Shown here: in pieces, positions 18,202-25,966 of the stretch
Layout of the letters: every line of letters starts with the position of its first letter
Numbering within the stretch: position 1 is the first letter of the stretch
Source: Catellatospora sp. TT07R-123
GTDB lineage: Bacteria; Actinomycetota; Actinomycetes; Mycobacteriales; Micromonosporaceae
Reading direction: 5' to 3'
Assembly: GCF_018327705.1 (NCBI RefSeq)
Contig: NZ_BNEM01000002.1
Location: 2,480,001 to 2,544,000, forward strand
Length of the DNA: 64,000 nt
Notes under the pieces: generated by a model
What the model was told of the DNA's origin: nothing
Seen by the model: the letters and a program-made list of their open reading frames with translations, nothing else
Database searches by the model: none
Position numbers and translations under genes: made by a program

Positions 18202-18510
18202 TCAGGCGAAGACGACGAGCGGTTCGCGGGCGTGGGCGCGGGCCAGCGCGGGGTCGAGCCGCTGGGCGTCGACGCGGCGCACCGGGCCGAGCCGGTCACT
18301 GCCCTGGTTGAAGATGCCCTGGTAGACGGTGTAGCCGCCGGTGTCCAGCGCCCTGGTCACGGTGAAGGCGACGTCGTCGTCGTCGAGTTCGGCCTGCACG
18401 TCGAGGAACCACTGGACGACGGCGACGAATCCCAGCACGGCGACGGTCAGGACGAGGTCGACGACGGCGGTGGCCAGCGCCGCGAGGATCAGTTCGAGCA
18501 TGCCGGGCAC
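18202..18510 (-). CDS. Small membrane protein, 102 aa
   Basis: Residues 4-35 form a long hydrophobic helix (LELILAALATAVVDLVLTVA, GFVAVVQWFL), likely a membrane anchor. The remaining part is soluble, with an acidic DDDD patch and a possible beta-rich domain (VAFTVTRALDTGGYTVYQG). No family is recognised. The GTG at 18510 sits three bases after the stop of the 118-aa gene, so the two are almost certainly co-translated. Context suggests it tethers the operon's machinery, including the downstream AAA+ ATPase, to the membrane; that is inference. Confidence 0.7.
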   Translation of the reverse strand: MPGMLELILAALATAVVDLVLTVAVLGFVAVVQWFLDVQAELDDDDVAFTVTRALDTGGYTVYQGIFNQGSDRLGPVRRVDAQRLDPALARAHAREPLVVFA

Positions 18511-18513
18511 CCG

Positions 18514-18870
18514 TCAGTCGAAGAGGATGAGGTCGCGGTCGGCGAACAGCAGGGCGAGCTCGTCGTCGCAGCGCAGCGCGTGCACGGTGCGGCTGAGCAG
18601 GCGGCGGGTGCCGGGGTCGGGCAGCGGGTGCCCGTCGGCGTCGAGGTAGAGCATGCGGAACGCCCAGGCGCCGCCCCGGCGCCGGCGCAGCAGCGCACCG
18701 CGCACCGGCTGCGGCAGGCGCGGGTCGTAGGCGGCGAAGTAGTCGACGACCTCGCGGTAGGTGAGTTCGGCGCGGGGCGCGGGCATGGACAGGAGCTGCT
18801 CCAGCGGCGCGGTGAGCGTGCGCAGCTGGGTGAGCGGGGTGCGGTCGGCGATCTGCGGTTGCGGTGTCAT
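18514..18870 (-). CDS. Hypothetical protein, 118 aa, first gene of the AAA+ operon
   Basis: A soluble 118-residue protein with no signal peptide and no recognised family. Its middle (ELTYREVVDYFAAYDPRLPQ) is helical, and the C-terminal half (FRMLYLDADGHPLPDPGTRR, ALLFADRDLILFD) looks like a small alpha/beta unit. Start is the ATG at 18870 with a purine-rich AGGGGACAGG just upstream. It is the promoter-proximal gene of a three-gene operon and is divergent from the macro-domain regulator at 19048; 177 bp separate the two starts. Confidence 0.65.
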   Translation of the reverse strand: MTPQPQIADRTPLTQLRTLTAPLEQLLSMPAPRAELTYREVVDYFAAYDPRLPQPVRGALLRRRRGGAWAFRMLYLDADGHPLPDPGTRRLLSRTVHALRCDDELALLFADRDLILFD

Positions 18871-18962
18871 GTGCCTGTCCCCTCTGCTTCGGGTCGGTGG
18901 CCGGCCCTGCCATCAGACCCCGAAGGCCGCTGCCGACTCTCGTGATCCGGCGCTGTCGGCAT

Positions 18963-18980
18963 GATTCCGAACTGATTCCG
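18963..18980 (+). promoter_or_regulatory. SARP-type heptamer direct repeat in a divergent promoter region
   Basis: GATTCCG at 18963-18969 and again at 18974-18980 are separated by AACT, an 11-bp period. SARP regulators are known to bind heptameric direct repeats with exactly this spacing. The site lies between the AAA+ operon and the BTAD/macro regulator that could bind it. Confidence 0.55.
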
Positions 18981-19003
18981 TATCCTTTTAAGACGGACGG
19001 CTC

Positions 19004-19009
19004 TAGGAT
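19004..19009 (+). promoter_or_regulatory. Candidate -10 box of the BTAD-macro regulator
   Basis: TAGGAT lies about 39 bp before the GTG at 19048 and just downstream of the heptamer direct repeat, as expected for a SARP-controlled promoter with a poor -35. A GGAG near 19040 can serve as ribosome site. Confidence 0.4.
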
Positions 19010-19047
19010 GGCGGCGACCCGTTCCGAGCGCGCCGACCGGAGCTGAC

Positions 19048-20355
19048 GTGGACATCCGCCTGAACCTGCTGGACCGCGCGCGGCTGCTGCGCGACGGCGT
19101 GCCGGTCGAGCTGGAGCAGCGCATCATGGGGGTGCTGATCCGGCTCGCGCTGGACATGGGCCGCAACGTCACCCGCGACGACCTGAGCCGCCAGGTGCTG
19201 CACGCGGCGTACGGCGATCCCCGGTTGCGGCACAACCACGTCTACAAGTGCGTGTCGGCGATCCGCGCCGCGCTGGATCCCGAGCGTCCGGGGGCGGCGT
19301 CGACGGTGCTGCGCAACGACCGCGGCCGGGATCCGGCATACCGGCTGGAGCTGCCGGTGGAGTGCGTGGACCTGCTCCAGTTCGAGAGCTGGGTGGCCGC
19401 GGCGCGCAGCGCGCCGGACCTGCGGGCGATCACGCTGCTGACCAGGGCGCTGGGGCTGTGGCAGGGGCGGCCGCTGGTCGACGTCGCCGACGAGAGCTGG
19501 GCCCGCGAGCGCGTGGAGCAGCTGCGGCGTACGCACCGGGAGGCGCGGCTGCGGCTGCTGGACCTGCACGAGAAGTTCGAGCGGTTCGACCAGGCGATCG
19601 AGCTGGCCACGACGGCGCTGGCCGACAGCCCGGCCGATCCGCAGCTGCGCGAGCGGCTGGAGCGGCTGGAGGCGCTGCGCGAGCAGCGCCAGTTCGAGAT
19701 CCACCACCCGGGCCCGGCCGGGTCGATCATCACGGTGACCCGGGGCGACCTGTTCGAGCAGGACGACGCGCACCTGGTCGTCGGGTTCAGCGACACGTTC
19801 GAGACCAACACCGACGACGACTTCCTGGTCAGCTCGAAGAGCCTCCAGGGCCAGCTGCTGCACCGCCTCTACGGCGGGGACCGGGCGCTGCTGGACGGCC
19901 AGCTGCGCAAGGCGCTGGCGGGGGTGCCCCGCACGGTCGAGAGCCGGACGCCCCGGCAGTACGGCAAGCGGGCCCGCTACCCGCTGGGCACGGTGGCGAC
20001 CCTGGTCCAGGGCGGCCGCCGGATCTACGCGGTGGCCTACGCCGAGCGCGGCCCGGACGGGCTGCTGGCCAAGTCCAGCATGGACCTGCTGCGGCACAGC
20101 CTGGACCAGCTGTGGCTGTCGGTGCGCCGCTTCGGCCAACACCGGCCGCTCGCGATGGGCGTGCTCGGCTCGGGGCTGTCGCGCATCTACGGCTACGACC
20201 GGGTGGACTACGTCACCGCGATCGTGGAGTCGTTCCTGCGGCACTGCGCCGACGGGCGGCTCGCCGACGAGCTGCGGATCGTCATCCACCCGAAGGACGT
20301 GGCGCAGACCGACTTCGTGGCCGTCGACGAGGCGATCGCCAAGCTGCTCTCCTGA
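19048..20355 (+). CDS. SARP-like wHTH-BTAD regulator fused to a ThsA-type macro domain
   Basis: The 435-residue protein has three parts. Residues 1-105 form an OmpR-like winged helix and 106-215 a BTAD helical domain (VDLLQFESWVAAAR, RALGLWQGRPL), together a SARP-like DNA-binding unit. Residues 225-425 match the ThsA_Macro family (former DUF6430): ITVTRGDLFEQDDAHLVVGF, SSKSLQGQLLHRLYGGD, YPLGTVATL, a GSGLSRI loop at 374-380 and LRIVIHPKD. In type II Thoeris this macro domain senses an ADP-ribose-derived signal. Here it replaces the usual STAND/TPR sensor, so a nucleotide-signal-gated transcription factor is inferred. The GTG at 19048 has GGAG upstream. It is divergent from the AAA+ operon. 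Confidence 0.85.
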   Translation: MDIRLNLLDRARLLRDGVPVELEQRIMGVLIRLALDMGRNVTRDDLSRQVLHAAYGDPRLRHNHVYKCVSAIRAALDPERPGAASTVLRNDRGRDPAYRLELPVECVDLLQFESWVAAARSAPDLRAITLLTRALGLWQGRPLVDVADESWARERVEQLRRTHREARLRLLDLHEKFERFDQAIELATTALADSPADPQLRERLERLEALREQRQFEIHHPGPAGSIITVTRGDLFEQDDAHLVVGFSDTFETNTDDDFLVSSKSLQGQLLHRLYGGDRALLDGQLRKALAGVPRTVESRTPRQYGKRARYPLGTVATLVQGGRRIYAVAYAERGPDGLLAKSSMDLLRHSLDQLWLSVRRFGQHRPLAMGVLGSGLSRIYGYDRVDYVTAIVESFLRHCADGRLADELRIVIHPKDVAQTDFVAVDEAIAKLLS

Positions 20356-20362
20356 CCGCCGG

Positions 20363-21196
20363 TCAGCGCCGCGTGGGCCGGCCGGTGCGCGCCGGGGACG
20401 GCCGGCCGGGGCTGGCCGGGCGCCGGTGGGCGGCGTGGGCCCCGGCCTCGCGGACGTCGGCGGGTCGGGCCGGGGCGGGCATGGCGGGCGGCGCGGTCTC
20501 GGTGCGGGTCAGGGTCCGCAGGTGCAGGGTCATCGCGTACAGGAACAGGACGGCGCCGACCATCTCCAGCGCCTCCTCCGCCGAGGCGTAGAGCAGGTAG
20601 TGGAAGTACGGCTTGCCGGGTTCGAGGTGAACGCTCAGGTCCCGGCCGAGCAGGGCGCCGGCGACCTCCATACCCGCCGCGCCGCCGACGTAGAGCACGC
20701 CGCTCCAGGTGACCAGCGTGCGGATCCGGGCGGGCAGGTGGAGCAGGAAGCGCAGGTAGGCGACCGCGAAGCCGAGCACGAACGGGGTGATCGCCACGAC
20801 CCAGGACAGGTACGACGCGCCGCCGTGGCCCGCCAGCCCGAAGCGCCCGGCCAGCTCGTGCATGTGCGCCAGCTCGTCCATGGACAGCGCGGCGAAGATC
20901 GCGCTGAGCACGGCCCAGTGCCGCCGGTAGCGGCCCTGCGTCCGGCGTACGTGCCGGTAGACGGCCCAGGCGACGTACGCGCAGCCGAACAGGAGAAGGC
21001 TGGAGAACCAGGTCGGGATGTTGGCTTCCTTGTCCACGTTCACGAAGCCCGTGAGCTTGCCGAAGTACGGCACGATGTTGTGCCAGCCGAGGTAGTGGTA
21101 GACGAAATGGCTGCCCAGGCTGACCGCGTGCAGCACCAGTACCGCGATCAGCAGGGCCCGCAGCAGCGCCTTGGGCCGGGGAAAGTAGATGTTCAC
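20363..21196 (-). CDS. Polytopic membrane protein with conserved acidic/His motifs
   Basis: The 277-residue product has about seven hydrophobic segments between residues 12 and 235, then a 45-residue Pro/Arg-rich cytoplasmic tail. Charged residues sit at helix ends in a pattern suggesting a metal site: SMDELAHMHE near residue 105 and YASAEEALEMVG near 210. This recalls CREST-type membrane hydrolases but I cannot assign it to that superfamily. Start is the GTG at 21196 with GAGG six to seven bases upstream. The gene is convergent with the macro-domain regulator (7-bp gap) and has no obvious operon partner. Confidence 0.65.
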   Translation of the reverse strand: MNIYFPRPKALLRALLIAVLVLHAVSLGSHFVYHYLGWHNIVPYFGKLTGFVNVDKEANIPTWFSSLLLFGCAYVAWAVYRHVRRTQGRYRRHWAVLSAIFAALSMDELAHMHELAGRFGLAGHGGASYLSWVVAITPFVLGFAVAYLRFLLHLPARIRTLVTWSGVLYVGGAAGMEVAGALLGRDLSVHLEPGKPYFHYLLYASAEEALEMVGAVLFLYAMTLHLRTLTRTETAPPAMPAPARPADVREAGAHAAHRRPASPGRPSPARTGRPTRR

Positions 21197-21335
21197 GTCG
21201 GGCCTCTTCTAGGTCCGGGACCAGGGCCGCCGCGCGGCCGACCATCCACCGGAACTATCCGCATATAACGCCACGAATCACCACCAGTTACTCAACGCGT
21301 CCTCCGGGCGGGCCGCGGCGGCCGCCGCAGGCTGC

Positions 21336-21341
21336 GATACT
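21336..21341 (+). promoter_or_regulatory. Probable -10 box for the WD40-like gene
   Basis: GATACT ends eight bases before the ATG at 21350, without a ribosome site between them. This favours that ATG over the in-frame GTG at 21344 and suggests a leaderless message. Confidence 0.4.
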
Positions 21342-21349
21342 CCGTGGCC

Positions 21350-22783
21350 ATGACGGTGTCGCTCGCGATCGACGAGGTGCCGTGGGCACGGCTGCGCACC
21401 TCCACGGGCACGGGCGGGGACCTGCCCGGCCTGCTCACCACCGCCGCCGACCCCGGCGCCGACGTCCCGGCCGCGCAGCACGCGCTCGACCTGATCGAGT
21501 CCCGCGCCGGGCACTGCGGCATGATCTCCGAGGCCGGCGCCCACCTGCCGCGCGTCCTCGCCCTGATCGCGCGGCGCCCCGAGCCCGCCGTCCGGGACCG
21601 GGCCGTGGACCTGCTGGAGACGATCGCGTTCGCCTCACCCGCGTCCGCCGCGGAGGCCGGCGACCGGTACGAGCTACCGTTCGTGCTGCGCCGCGAACTC
21701 GTGGCCTGCCTGCCCGACCTGCGCGCCGTGGACACGCCGGACGCGCGGCGCCTGGTCGGCCTGATCGCATCCGGGCAGCTCCCCGGCGGCGTGGTGGCCG
21801 AGCCGTGGCGCGACCGGGCCGGGCCGTTCCTCGGCCATCACGCGCACCGGCTGTTCCCGGTCACGGTCGGCGGGCGCGCACTGATCGTCGCGACCTCCTA
21901 CAACGCGCCCGGCGGCATCGGCTGCTGGGACGCCGCGACCGGCGAGCAGGTCGGCAGGCTGCTCGACGGCGTCGCCAAGCACGTGTACGTCGACGACGGC
22001 GACCTGGTCGTCGCGGGGGTGGACCCCACCGGCCGGGCGATGCGCCGACGGCTGCCGTCCGGACGGCCGACGGCACCGCTGGGCCGCCCGCACCGGCGGT
22101 TCGCGCTGCGCCGCCCGAAACCGCCGCAGGCGGAGTCGATGACGTCGTACCGCGAGGACGGCGGCCCGCTGATCCTGGTCACCGGGGACCGGGACGGGGT
22201 GGTTCAGCGGTGGGACGCCGCGACGGGGCTGCCGGTGGGCGAGCCGGTGCGGCTCGGCGACCGGGTGTCGGTGCTGTGGCCGTACGAGCTGGACGGCGCC
22301 GTCCACCTCGCGGCCGGAGGCTGGGGCGGAGGGGTCTGGCGATGGCGGCCCGGCCCGGGGCAGCGGCCGCTGCCGGTGGCGGGCAAGCACCATCAGCTGG
22401 TGCTGCACGGGGCCGCGTACACCGTCGACGGCCGCACGGTGCTGGCCACCGGCGCGACCGACAACGCCGCCTACCGGTGGGACGCCGAGACCGGCGAGCA
22501 GCTCGGGGACATGTGGCTGATGCCGGAGCTCGTCGGCGGGATCTGCCCGTACCCGGTCGGCGGCCGCCTGCTCGTCGCGGTCGGCGGCGGCTTCCAGATC
22601 CAGCGCTTCGACGCGGTGACCGGCGAGCGCTTCGGCGACCTGCTGCACGGGCACCAGGAAGCGATCGTGGACACCTGCTACGCCGAGGTCGACGGCCGCC
22701 CGATGCTCTTCTCCTGCGACAACTTCTCCGTCTGGCGCTGGGACGCCGTCACCGGCCAGCCCCTCCCACCCACCCACCCCTGA
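21350..22783 (+). CDS. HEAT/WD40-like repeat protein, 477 aa
   Basis: Residues 1-130 are helical and resemble HEAT-type repeats (HALDLIESRAG, VRDRAVDLLETIAF). The rest is a beta-propeller with repeats ending in the signature WDA.TGE or WDAATG (CWDAATGEQVGRLL, RWDAATGLPVGEPV, RWDAETGEQLGDMW, FDAVTGERFGDLL, WRWDAVTGQPLPP). No signal peptide or enzyme motif is seen. Such proteins act as interaction platforms; in actinomycetes they often neighbour conflict or signalling genes. The gene is 3.3 kb from the AAA+ operon and not clearly linked to it. Start chosen for the promoter spacing; GTG 21344 is an alternative. Confidence 0.75.
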   Translation: MTVSLAIDEVPWARLRTSTGTGGDLPGLLTTAADPGADVPAAQHALDLIESRAGHCGMISEAGAHLPRVLALIARRPEPAVRDRAVDLLETIAFASPASAAEAGDRYELPFVLRRELVACLPDLRAVDTPDARRLVGLIASGQLPGGVVAEPWRDRAGPFLGHHAHRLFPVTVGGRALIVATSYNAPGGIGCWDAATGEQVGRLLDGVAKHVYVDDGDLVVAGVDPTGRAMRRRLPSGRPTAPLGRPHRRFALRRPKPPQAESMTSYREDGGPLILVTGDRDGVVQRWDAATGLPVGEPVRLGDRVSVLWPYELDGAVHLAAGGWGGGVWRWRPGPGQRPLPVAGKHHQLVLHGAAYTVDGRTVLATGATDNAAYRWDAETGEQLGDMWLMPELVGGICPYPVGGRLLVAVGGGFQIQRFDAVTGERFGDLLHGHQEAIVDTCYAEVDGRPMLFSCDNFSVWRWDAVTGQPLPPTHP

Positions 22784-22807
22784 CCACCCCGACCCGAACC
22801 CTCATGG

Positions 22808-23362
22808 TCAGGGGGTGGGGAGGATGCCGCGGACGTAGGCGGCCTGGGCGGCGTGGGCGGTGTCGTCGTTGGCGATGCTGATCAGGCGTACGCCCATGGT
22901 CACCGGCGGATCCCAGCGCTCGTCGACGATCCGGTCGAGGTCGGCGGGGGCCAGCGAGCGCAGCAGCTCGCCGGTGCGGGTGGCGACCGCGTCGTAGTAG
23001 TCCGTGAGCACGTCCGGGCCGTCCGGCCGCACGGCCGCGACCTGCTTCGGAGTATGCCCGTAGCCGGTGTCGTCCGGGTCGGGCCGCAGACCGCAGCGGG
23101 CGGCCCACGGGCCTGTGGCCCACAGCTGGTCCCGGTCGAGCAGCTCGGCGACGTGGTGGTCCTGGACGCGGGCGAGGTGCCAGACGAGCCAGCCGACGGA
23201 GTTGGCGCCGGGTGCGGGAGCCCACTGGAGCTGTGCGGCGGTGAGCCCGTCCACGGCCTCGTGGATCATCTCGGGCAGCCGGCCGTACAGGTCGGCGAGC
23301 AGGTCGTTAACGTCCACGGCGGCGTCCTCTCCCGCGTACGCGGTCACGTCTCGACGAGACAT
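22808..23362 (-). CDS. DinB/DUF664 family protein
   Basis: The 184-residue protein has the four-helix pattern of the DinB/YfiT metal-binding superfamily. WLVWHLARVQDHHVAEL around residues 58-74 supplies a helix-2 His, and NDDTAHAAQAAYVRG near the C terminus supplies a further His. In actinobacteria this group includes mycothiol-dependent transferases and many members of unknown activity. The usual second His of the C-terminal motif is replaced here by Asp, so metal ligands may differ. Start is the ATG at 23362; frames extending further upstream have no family similarity. Substrate unknown. Confidence 0.75.
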   Translation of the reverse strand: MSRRDVTAYAGEDAAVDVNDLLADLYGRLPEMIHEAVDGLTAAQLQWAPAPGANSVGWLVWHLARVQDHHVAELLDRDQLWATGPWAARCGLRPDPDDTGYGHTPKQVAAVRPDGPDVLTDYYDAVATRTGELLRSLAPADLDRIVDERWDPPVTMGVRLISIANDDTAHAAQAAYVRGILPTP

Positions 23363-23533
23363 GGTGCTTTTCGGACCATACCGCCCAGGGGGCGTCCGGC
23401 GGCGGTGAAGTGGGACCGGTCGGCGAACCCGTGCCAGGGCGCGGGCCGCAGTCAAGATCACCCATGGCGGAGCCGCGGCGGATAGAGTTCCGATCGCCGC
23501 CCGGCCTGCCCAGGGCTGTGAAAGGAGCCGTCG

Positions 23534-24058
23534 ATGACCGACCCGACGACTGAGGGGTACACCGTCGCGCCCGAAGAGGTCGAGGCGATGGTGCGCAACC
23601 TGTGCGCGTACGCGCTGGGCGAGCCGGACCCGATGCAGCGGTACGAGGACCTCACCTACCAGCAGGTCCTCTTCGACGGCATCGCCGCGGCGCTGCGCCG
23701 GGAGCGGGGGCGCGCCCTGGCCGACCTGCTGGTGTCCGGGATGCCGGTCGCAGAGGTGGCGGCCAAGACGCACCTGGCGGCCGAGGCGCGGGTGCGCAAG
23801 CTGATCAGCCTCGCCGGGGAGACCGAGCGGGTGAAAGCCGCCGCCAGGCCGCCCGCCCCGGCCAAGGCGGTGAAGGCGGCCAAGGCCAAGGAGCAGCCCG
23901 TCGACGAGACGACGGCGTCCCCGGTCCCCGCGACGGACAAGCGGATGCTGACGTCGGCGGAGCGGATCGCCCTGGGCCTGCCCGCCGACGGACCGATCCC
24001 CCGCGCCGAACCGGCCAAGCCCGCCAAGCCCGTCAGGCGGCGCCGAGCCGCCGCCTGA
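23534..24058 (+). CDS. Hypothetical protein with Lys/Ala/Pro-rich tail, 174 aa
   Basis: The first 100 residues are helical (VEAMVRNLCAYALGEPDPMQ, FDGIAAALRRERGRALADLL). They contain a possible helix-turn-helix, MPVAEVAAKTHLAAEARVRKL. The C-terminal 70 residues are rich in Lys, Ala and Pro (KAVKAAKAKE, AKPAKPVRRRRAAA), like histone H1-type or Lsr2/HU-tail extensions, and are probably disordered. A nucleic-acid-binding role is plausible from this composition, but the family is not recognised. The ATG at 23534 has AAAGGAG six bases upstream. The gene ends 50 bp before the second inverted-repeat element. Confidence 0.7.
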   Translation: MTDPTTEGYTVAPEEVEAMVRNLCAYALGEPDPMQRYEDLTYQQVLFDGIAAALRRERGRALADLLVSGMPVAEVAAKTHLAAEARVRKLISLAGETERVKAAARPPAPAKAVKAAKAKEQPVDETTASPVPATDKRMLTSAERIALGLPADGPIPRAEPAKPAKPVRRRRAAA

Positions 24059-24108
24059 CGCCGGACGGAGTCCGCGAAAGCTCCGCCGCGCGTTGCGCGC
24101 CGCCGGGG

Positions 24109-24188
24109 CACGGTGGTGATCCGGAATCGTGGACGCTGGATGCTGCTATAGCGACACCAGGCGTCCACGATTTCGGATCACCACCGTG
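24109..24188. repeat. Inverted-repeat element, copy 2 (extended)
   Basis: The core repeats copy 1 at 13887-13938: arms with ATCGTGGACGC and GCGTCCACGAT, and the identical loop segment TGCTGCTATAGCGACACC. Here the hairpin extends outward by CACGGTGGTGATCCG and its complement, giving about 80 bp. A few arm mismatches are present near the loop. It lies between a 3' end and the ABC-transporter promoter. Confidence 0.85.
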
Positions 24189-24225
24189 ACGACCTCTGGC
24201 GCGACTGGGCGCAGCCGGTCGCGGC

Positions 24226-24255
24226 CCGGTTGTCCACCGGTCGGTGGACAACCGG
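24226..24255. promoter_or_regulatory. Perfect inverted repeat upstream of the ABC/two-component operon
   Basis: CCGGTTGTCCACC (24226-24238) and its exact complement (24243-24255) are separated by four bases, about 54 bp before the ABC ATPase start. The compact 13-bp arms suggest a regulator binding site; the response regulator encoded in the operon is a candidate. Confidence 0.5.
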
Positions 24256-24308
24256 ATTCCGTCTCCCGGTCGTCCCGGCGACCCCGGTCCGAACGCGACG
24301 CTGGAGGC

Positions 24309-25157
24309 ATGACAGCCACACCCCCAGCGGCCATTCGGATCCGCGGCCTGCGCAAGTCGTACGGCGGCCGCGACGCCGTGTCCGGTCTCGACCTGACCGT
24401 CGCCTCCGGCGAGGTCTTCGCCCTGCTCGGCCCGAACGGGGCCGGCAAGACCACCACCGTGGAGATCCTTGAGGGCTACCGCCGCCGCGACGGCGGCGAC
24501 GTCGCGGTCCTCGGCACGGACCCCGGCACCGCCGGGCGCGCCTGGCGGGCGCGGATCGGCATCGTCGCCCAGTCCGCCAACGACCTGGGCGACCTCACCG
24601 TCTCCGAGGCGGTGCGCCACTTCGCCACCTGCTACCCGGCCCCGCGCGACCCCGGCCAGGTGCTGGACCTGGTCGGCCTGACCGCCAAGGCCGGTTCCCG
24701 GGTACGGACCCTGTCCGGTGGCCAGCGGCGCCGCCTCGACGTCGCGATCGGCATCGTGGGCCGCCCGGAGCTGCTGTTCCTCGACGAGCCGACGACCGGG
24801 TTCGACCCGGAGGCGCGCCGCCAGTTCTGGGATCTGATCCGGCTGCTCAACGCGGAGGGGACCACGATCCTGCTGACCACCCACTACCTGGACGAGGCCG
24901 AGGTCCTGGCCGACCGGCTGGCCGTGATCGCGGCCGGGCGGATCGTGGCCGAGGGCACCCCGGCCTCGATCGGCGACCGGGAGGCGCAGCTGGCCACGGT
25001 GACGTGGAGCGACGCCGGCGGCCGCCGTACCGAGCAGTCCGCCGACCCGGCCGTCCTGATCGCGAAACTCGCCGCCGCGGGCCCGGTGGCCGACCTGACG
25101 GTGTCCCGCCCGACCCTTGAGCAGACCTACCTGACCCTGATCGGAGCAGACCGGTGA
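24309..25157 (+). CDS. ABC transporter ATP-binding protein (exporter type)
   Basis: The 282-residue protein has all ABC ATPase motifs. Walker A is GPNGAGKTT from 41, signature LSGGQ is at 135-139, Walker B LLFLDEPTTG is near 155, and H-loop H192 is in LLTTHYLDEAE. The ILEGYRRRDGG stretch and C-terminal extension place it with DrrA/CcmA-like ATPases of drug or peptide exporters. The ATG at 24309 has GGAGG three to four bases upstream. Its stop overlaps the permease start, so the two proteins are made together and form a membrane exporter. The two-component genes follow in the same overlapping operon. Confidence 0.92.
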   Translation: MTATPPAAIRIRGLRKSYGGRDAVSGLDLTVASGEVFALLGPNGAGKTTTVEILEGYRRRDGGDVAVLGTDPGTAGRAWRARIGIVAQSANDLGDLTVSEAVRHFATCYPAPRDPGQVLDLVGLTAKAGSRVRTLSGGQRRRLDVAIGIVGRPELLFLDEPTTGFDPEARRQFWDLIRLLNAEGTTILLTTHYLDEAEVLADRLAVIAAGRIVAEGTPASIGDREAQLATVTWSDAGGRRTEQSADPAVLIAKLAAAGPVADLTVSRPTLEQTYLTLIGADR

Positions 25158-25966
25158 CCACTCTCTCCCTGCCTTCCAGCGGCCGCCTCGGCCTGGCCCG
25201 CGGCGCGGTGGAGCTGCGCCAGTTCTTCCGCAGCAAGGCCGCCGTCGGCTTCAGCCTGGCCTTCCCGGCGCTGCTGCTGGTACTGCTGGGCTCGATCTTC
25301 AAAGGCTCCGGGGACCATCCGGAGTCGTCGGTGGCGCAGGTGTTCTCGGCGAGCATGATCGCGTACGGGATCGTGTCGACGGCGTTCATCTCGATCGGCA
25401 CCGGCATCGCCACCGACCGCGAGGACGGCACCCTGAAGCGGCTGCGCGGCACGCCGATGACGGCGCTGGCGTACTTCACCGGCAAGCTGATCGTCGTCGC
25501 GGTCACGACCCTGGCCGAGGTCGCGCTGCTGCTGACGGTGGGGGTGCTGGCGTTCGACATGGAGCTGCCCGACGGCGCCGGGCGGTGGCTGACCTTCGCC
25601 TGGGTGCTCGGCCTGTCGATCGTGTCGAGCACGGCGCTGGGGGTGGCGGCCAGCGCGCTGGTGCGGTCGTCGCGCAGCGCCGGGGTGATCCTGAACGTGC
25701 CGGTGGTGGCGCTGCAGTTCCTGTCCGGGATCTTCGTGCACCCGATCAGCTCGCTGCCGCACTGGATGGTGACGGTCGCCTCGTTGTTCCCGGTCAAGTG
25801 GATGGCGCAGGGGTTCCGGTCGGTGTTCCTGCCCGACGCGCTGGCCGCGCAGGAGCTCGCGGGCAGCTGGGAGCACGGCCGGATCGCGCTCGTGCTCGGC
25901 GCCTGGTGTGTGATCGGATTGGCGCTGTGCCTGACGACGTTCCGCTGGACGGCCGAGGATCGATGA
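25154..25966 (+). CDS. ABC-2 type transporter permease
   Basis: The 270-residue membrane protein has six hydrophobic segments and the ABC-2 family marks: an N-terminal amphipathic helix before the first segment (VELRQFFRSKAAVGFSLAFP), ATDREDGTLKRLRGTPM in the cytoplasmic loop, and SGIFVHPISSLPHWM before the last segments. It pairs with the ATPase at 24309. The GTG at 25154 overlaps the ATPase stop by four bases (GTGA). The exported substrate is unknown; antimicrobial peptides or drugs are typical for this class with NarL-type regulators. Confidence 0.9.
   Translation: MTTLSLPSSGRLGLARGAVELRQFFRSKAAVGFSLAFPALLLVLLGSIFKGSGDHPESSVAQVFSASMIAYGIVSTAFISIGTGIATDREDGTLKRLRGTPMTALAYFTGKLIVVAVTTLAEVALLLTVGVLAFDMELPDGAGRWLTFAWVLGLSIVSSTALGVAASALVRSSRSAGVILNVPVVALQFLSGIFVHPISSLPHWMVTVASLFPVKWMAQGFRSVFLPDALAAQELAGSWEHGRIALVLGAWCVIGLALCLTTFRWTAEDR

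Noticed and set aside
17085-20355. A complete Thoeris system
   Set aside because: Only the macro domain is present; no TIR-domain gene is seen in the window.
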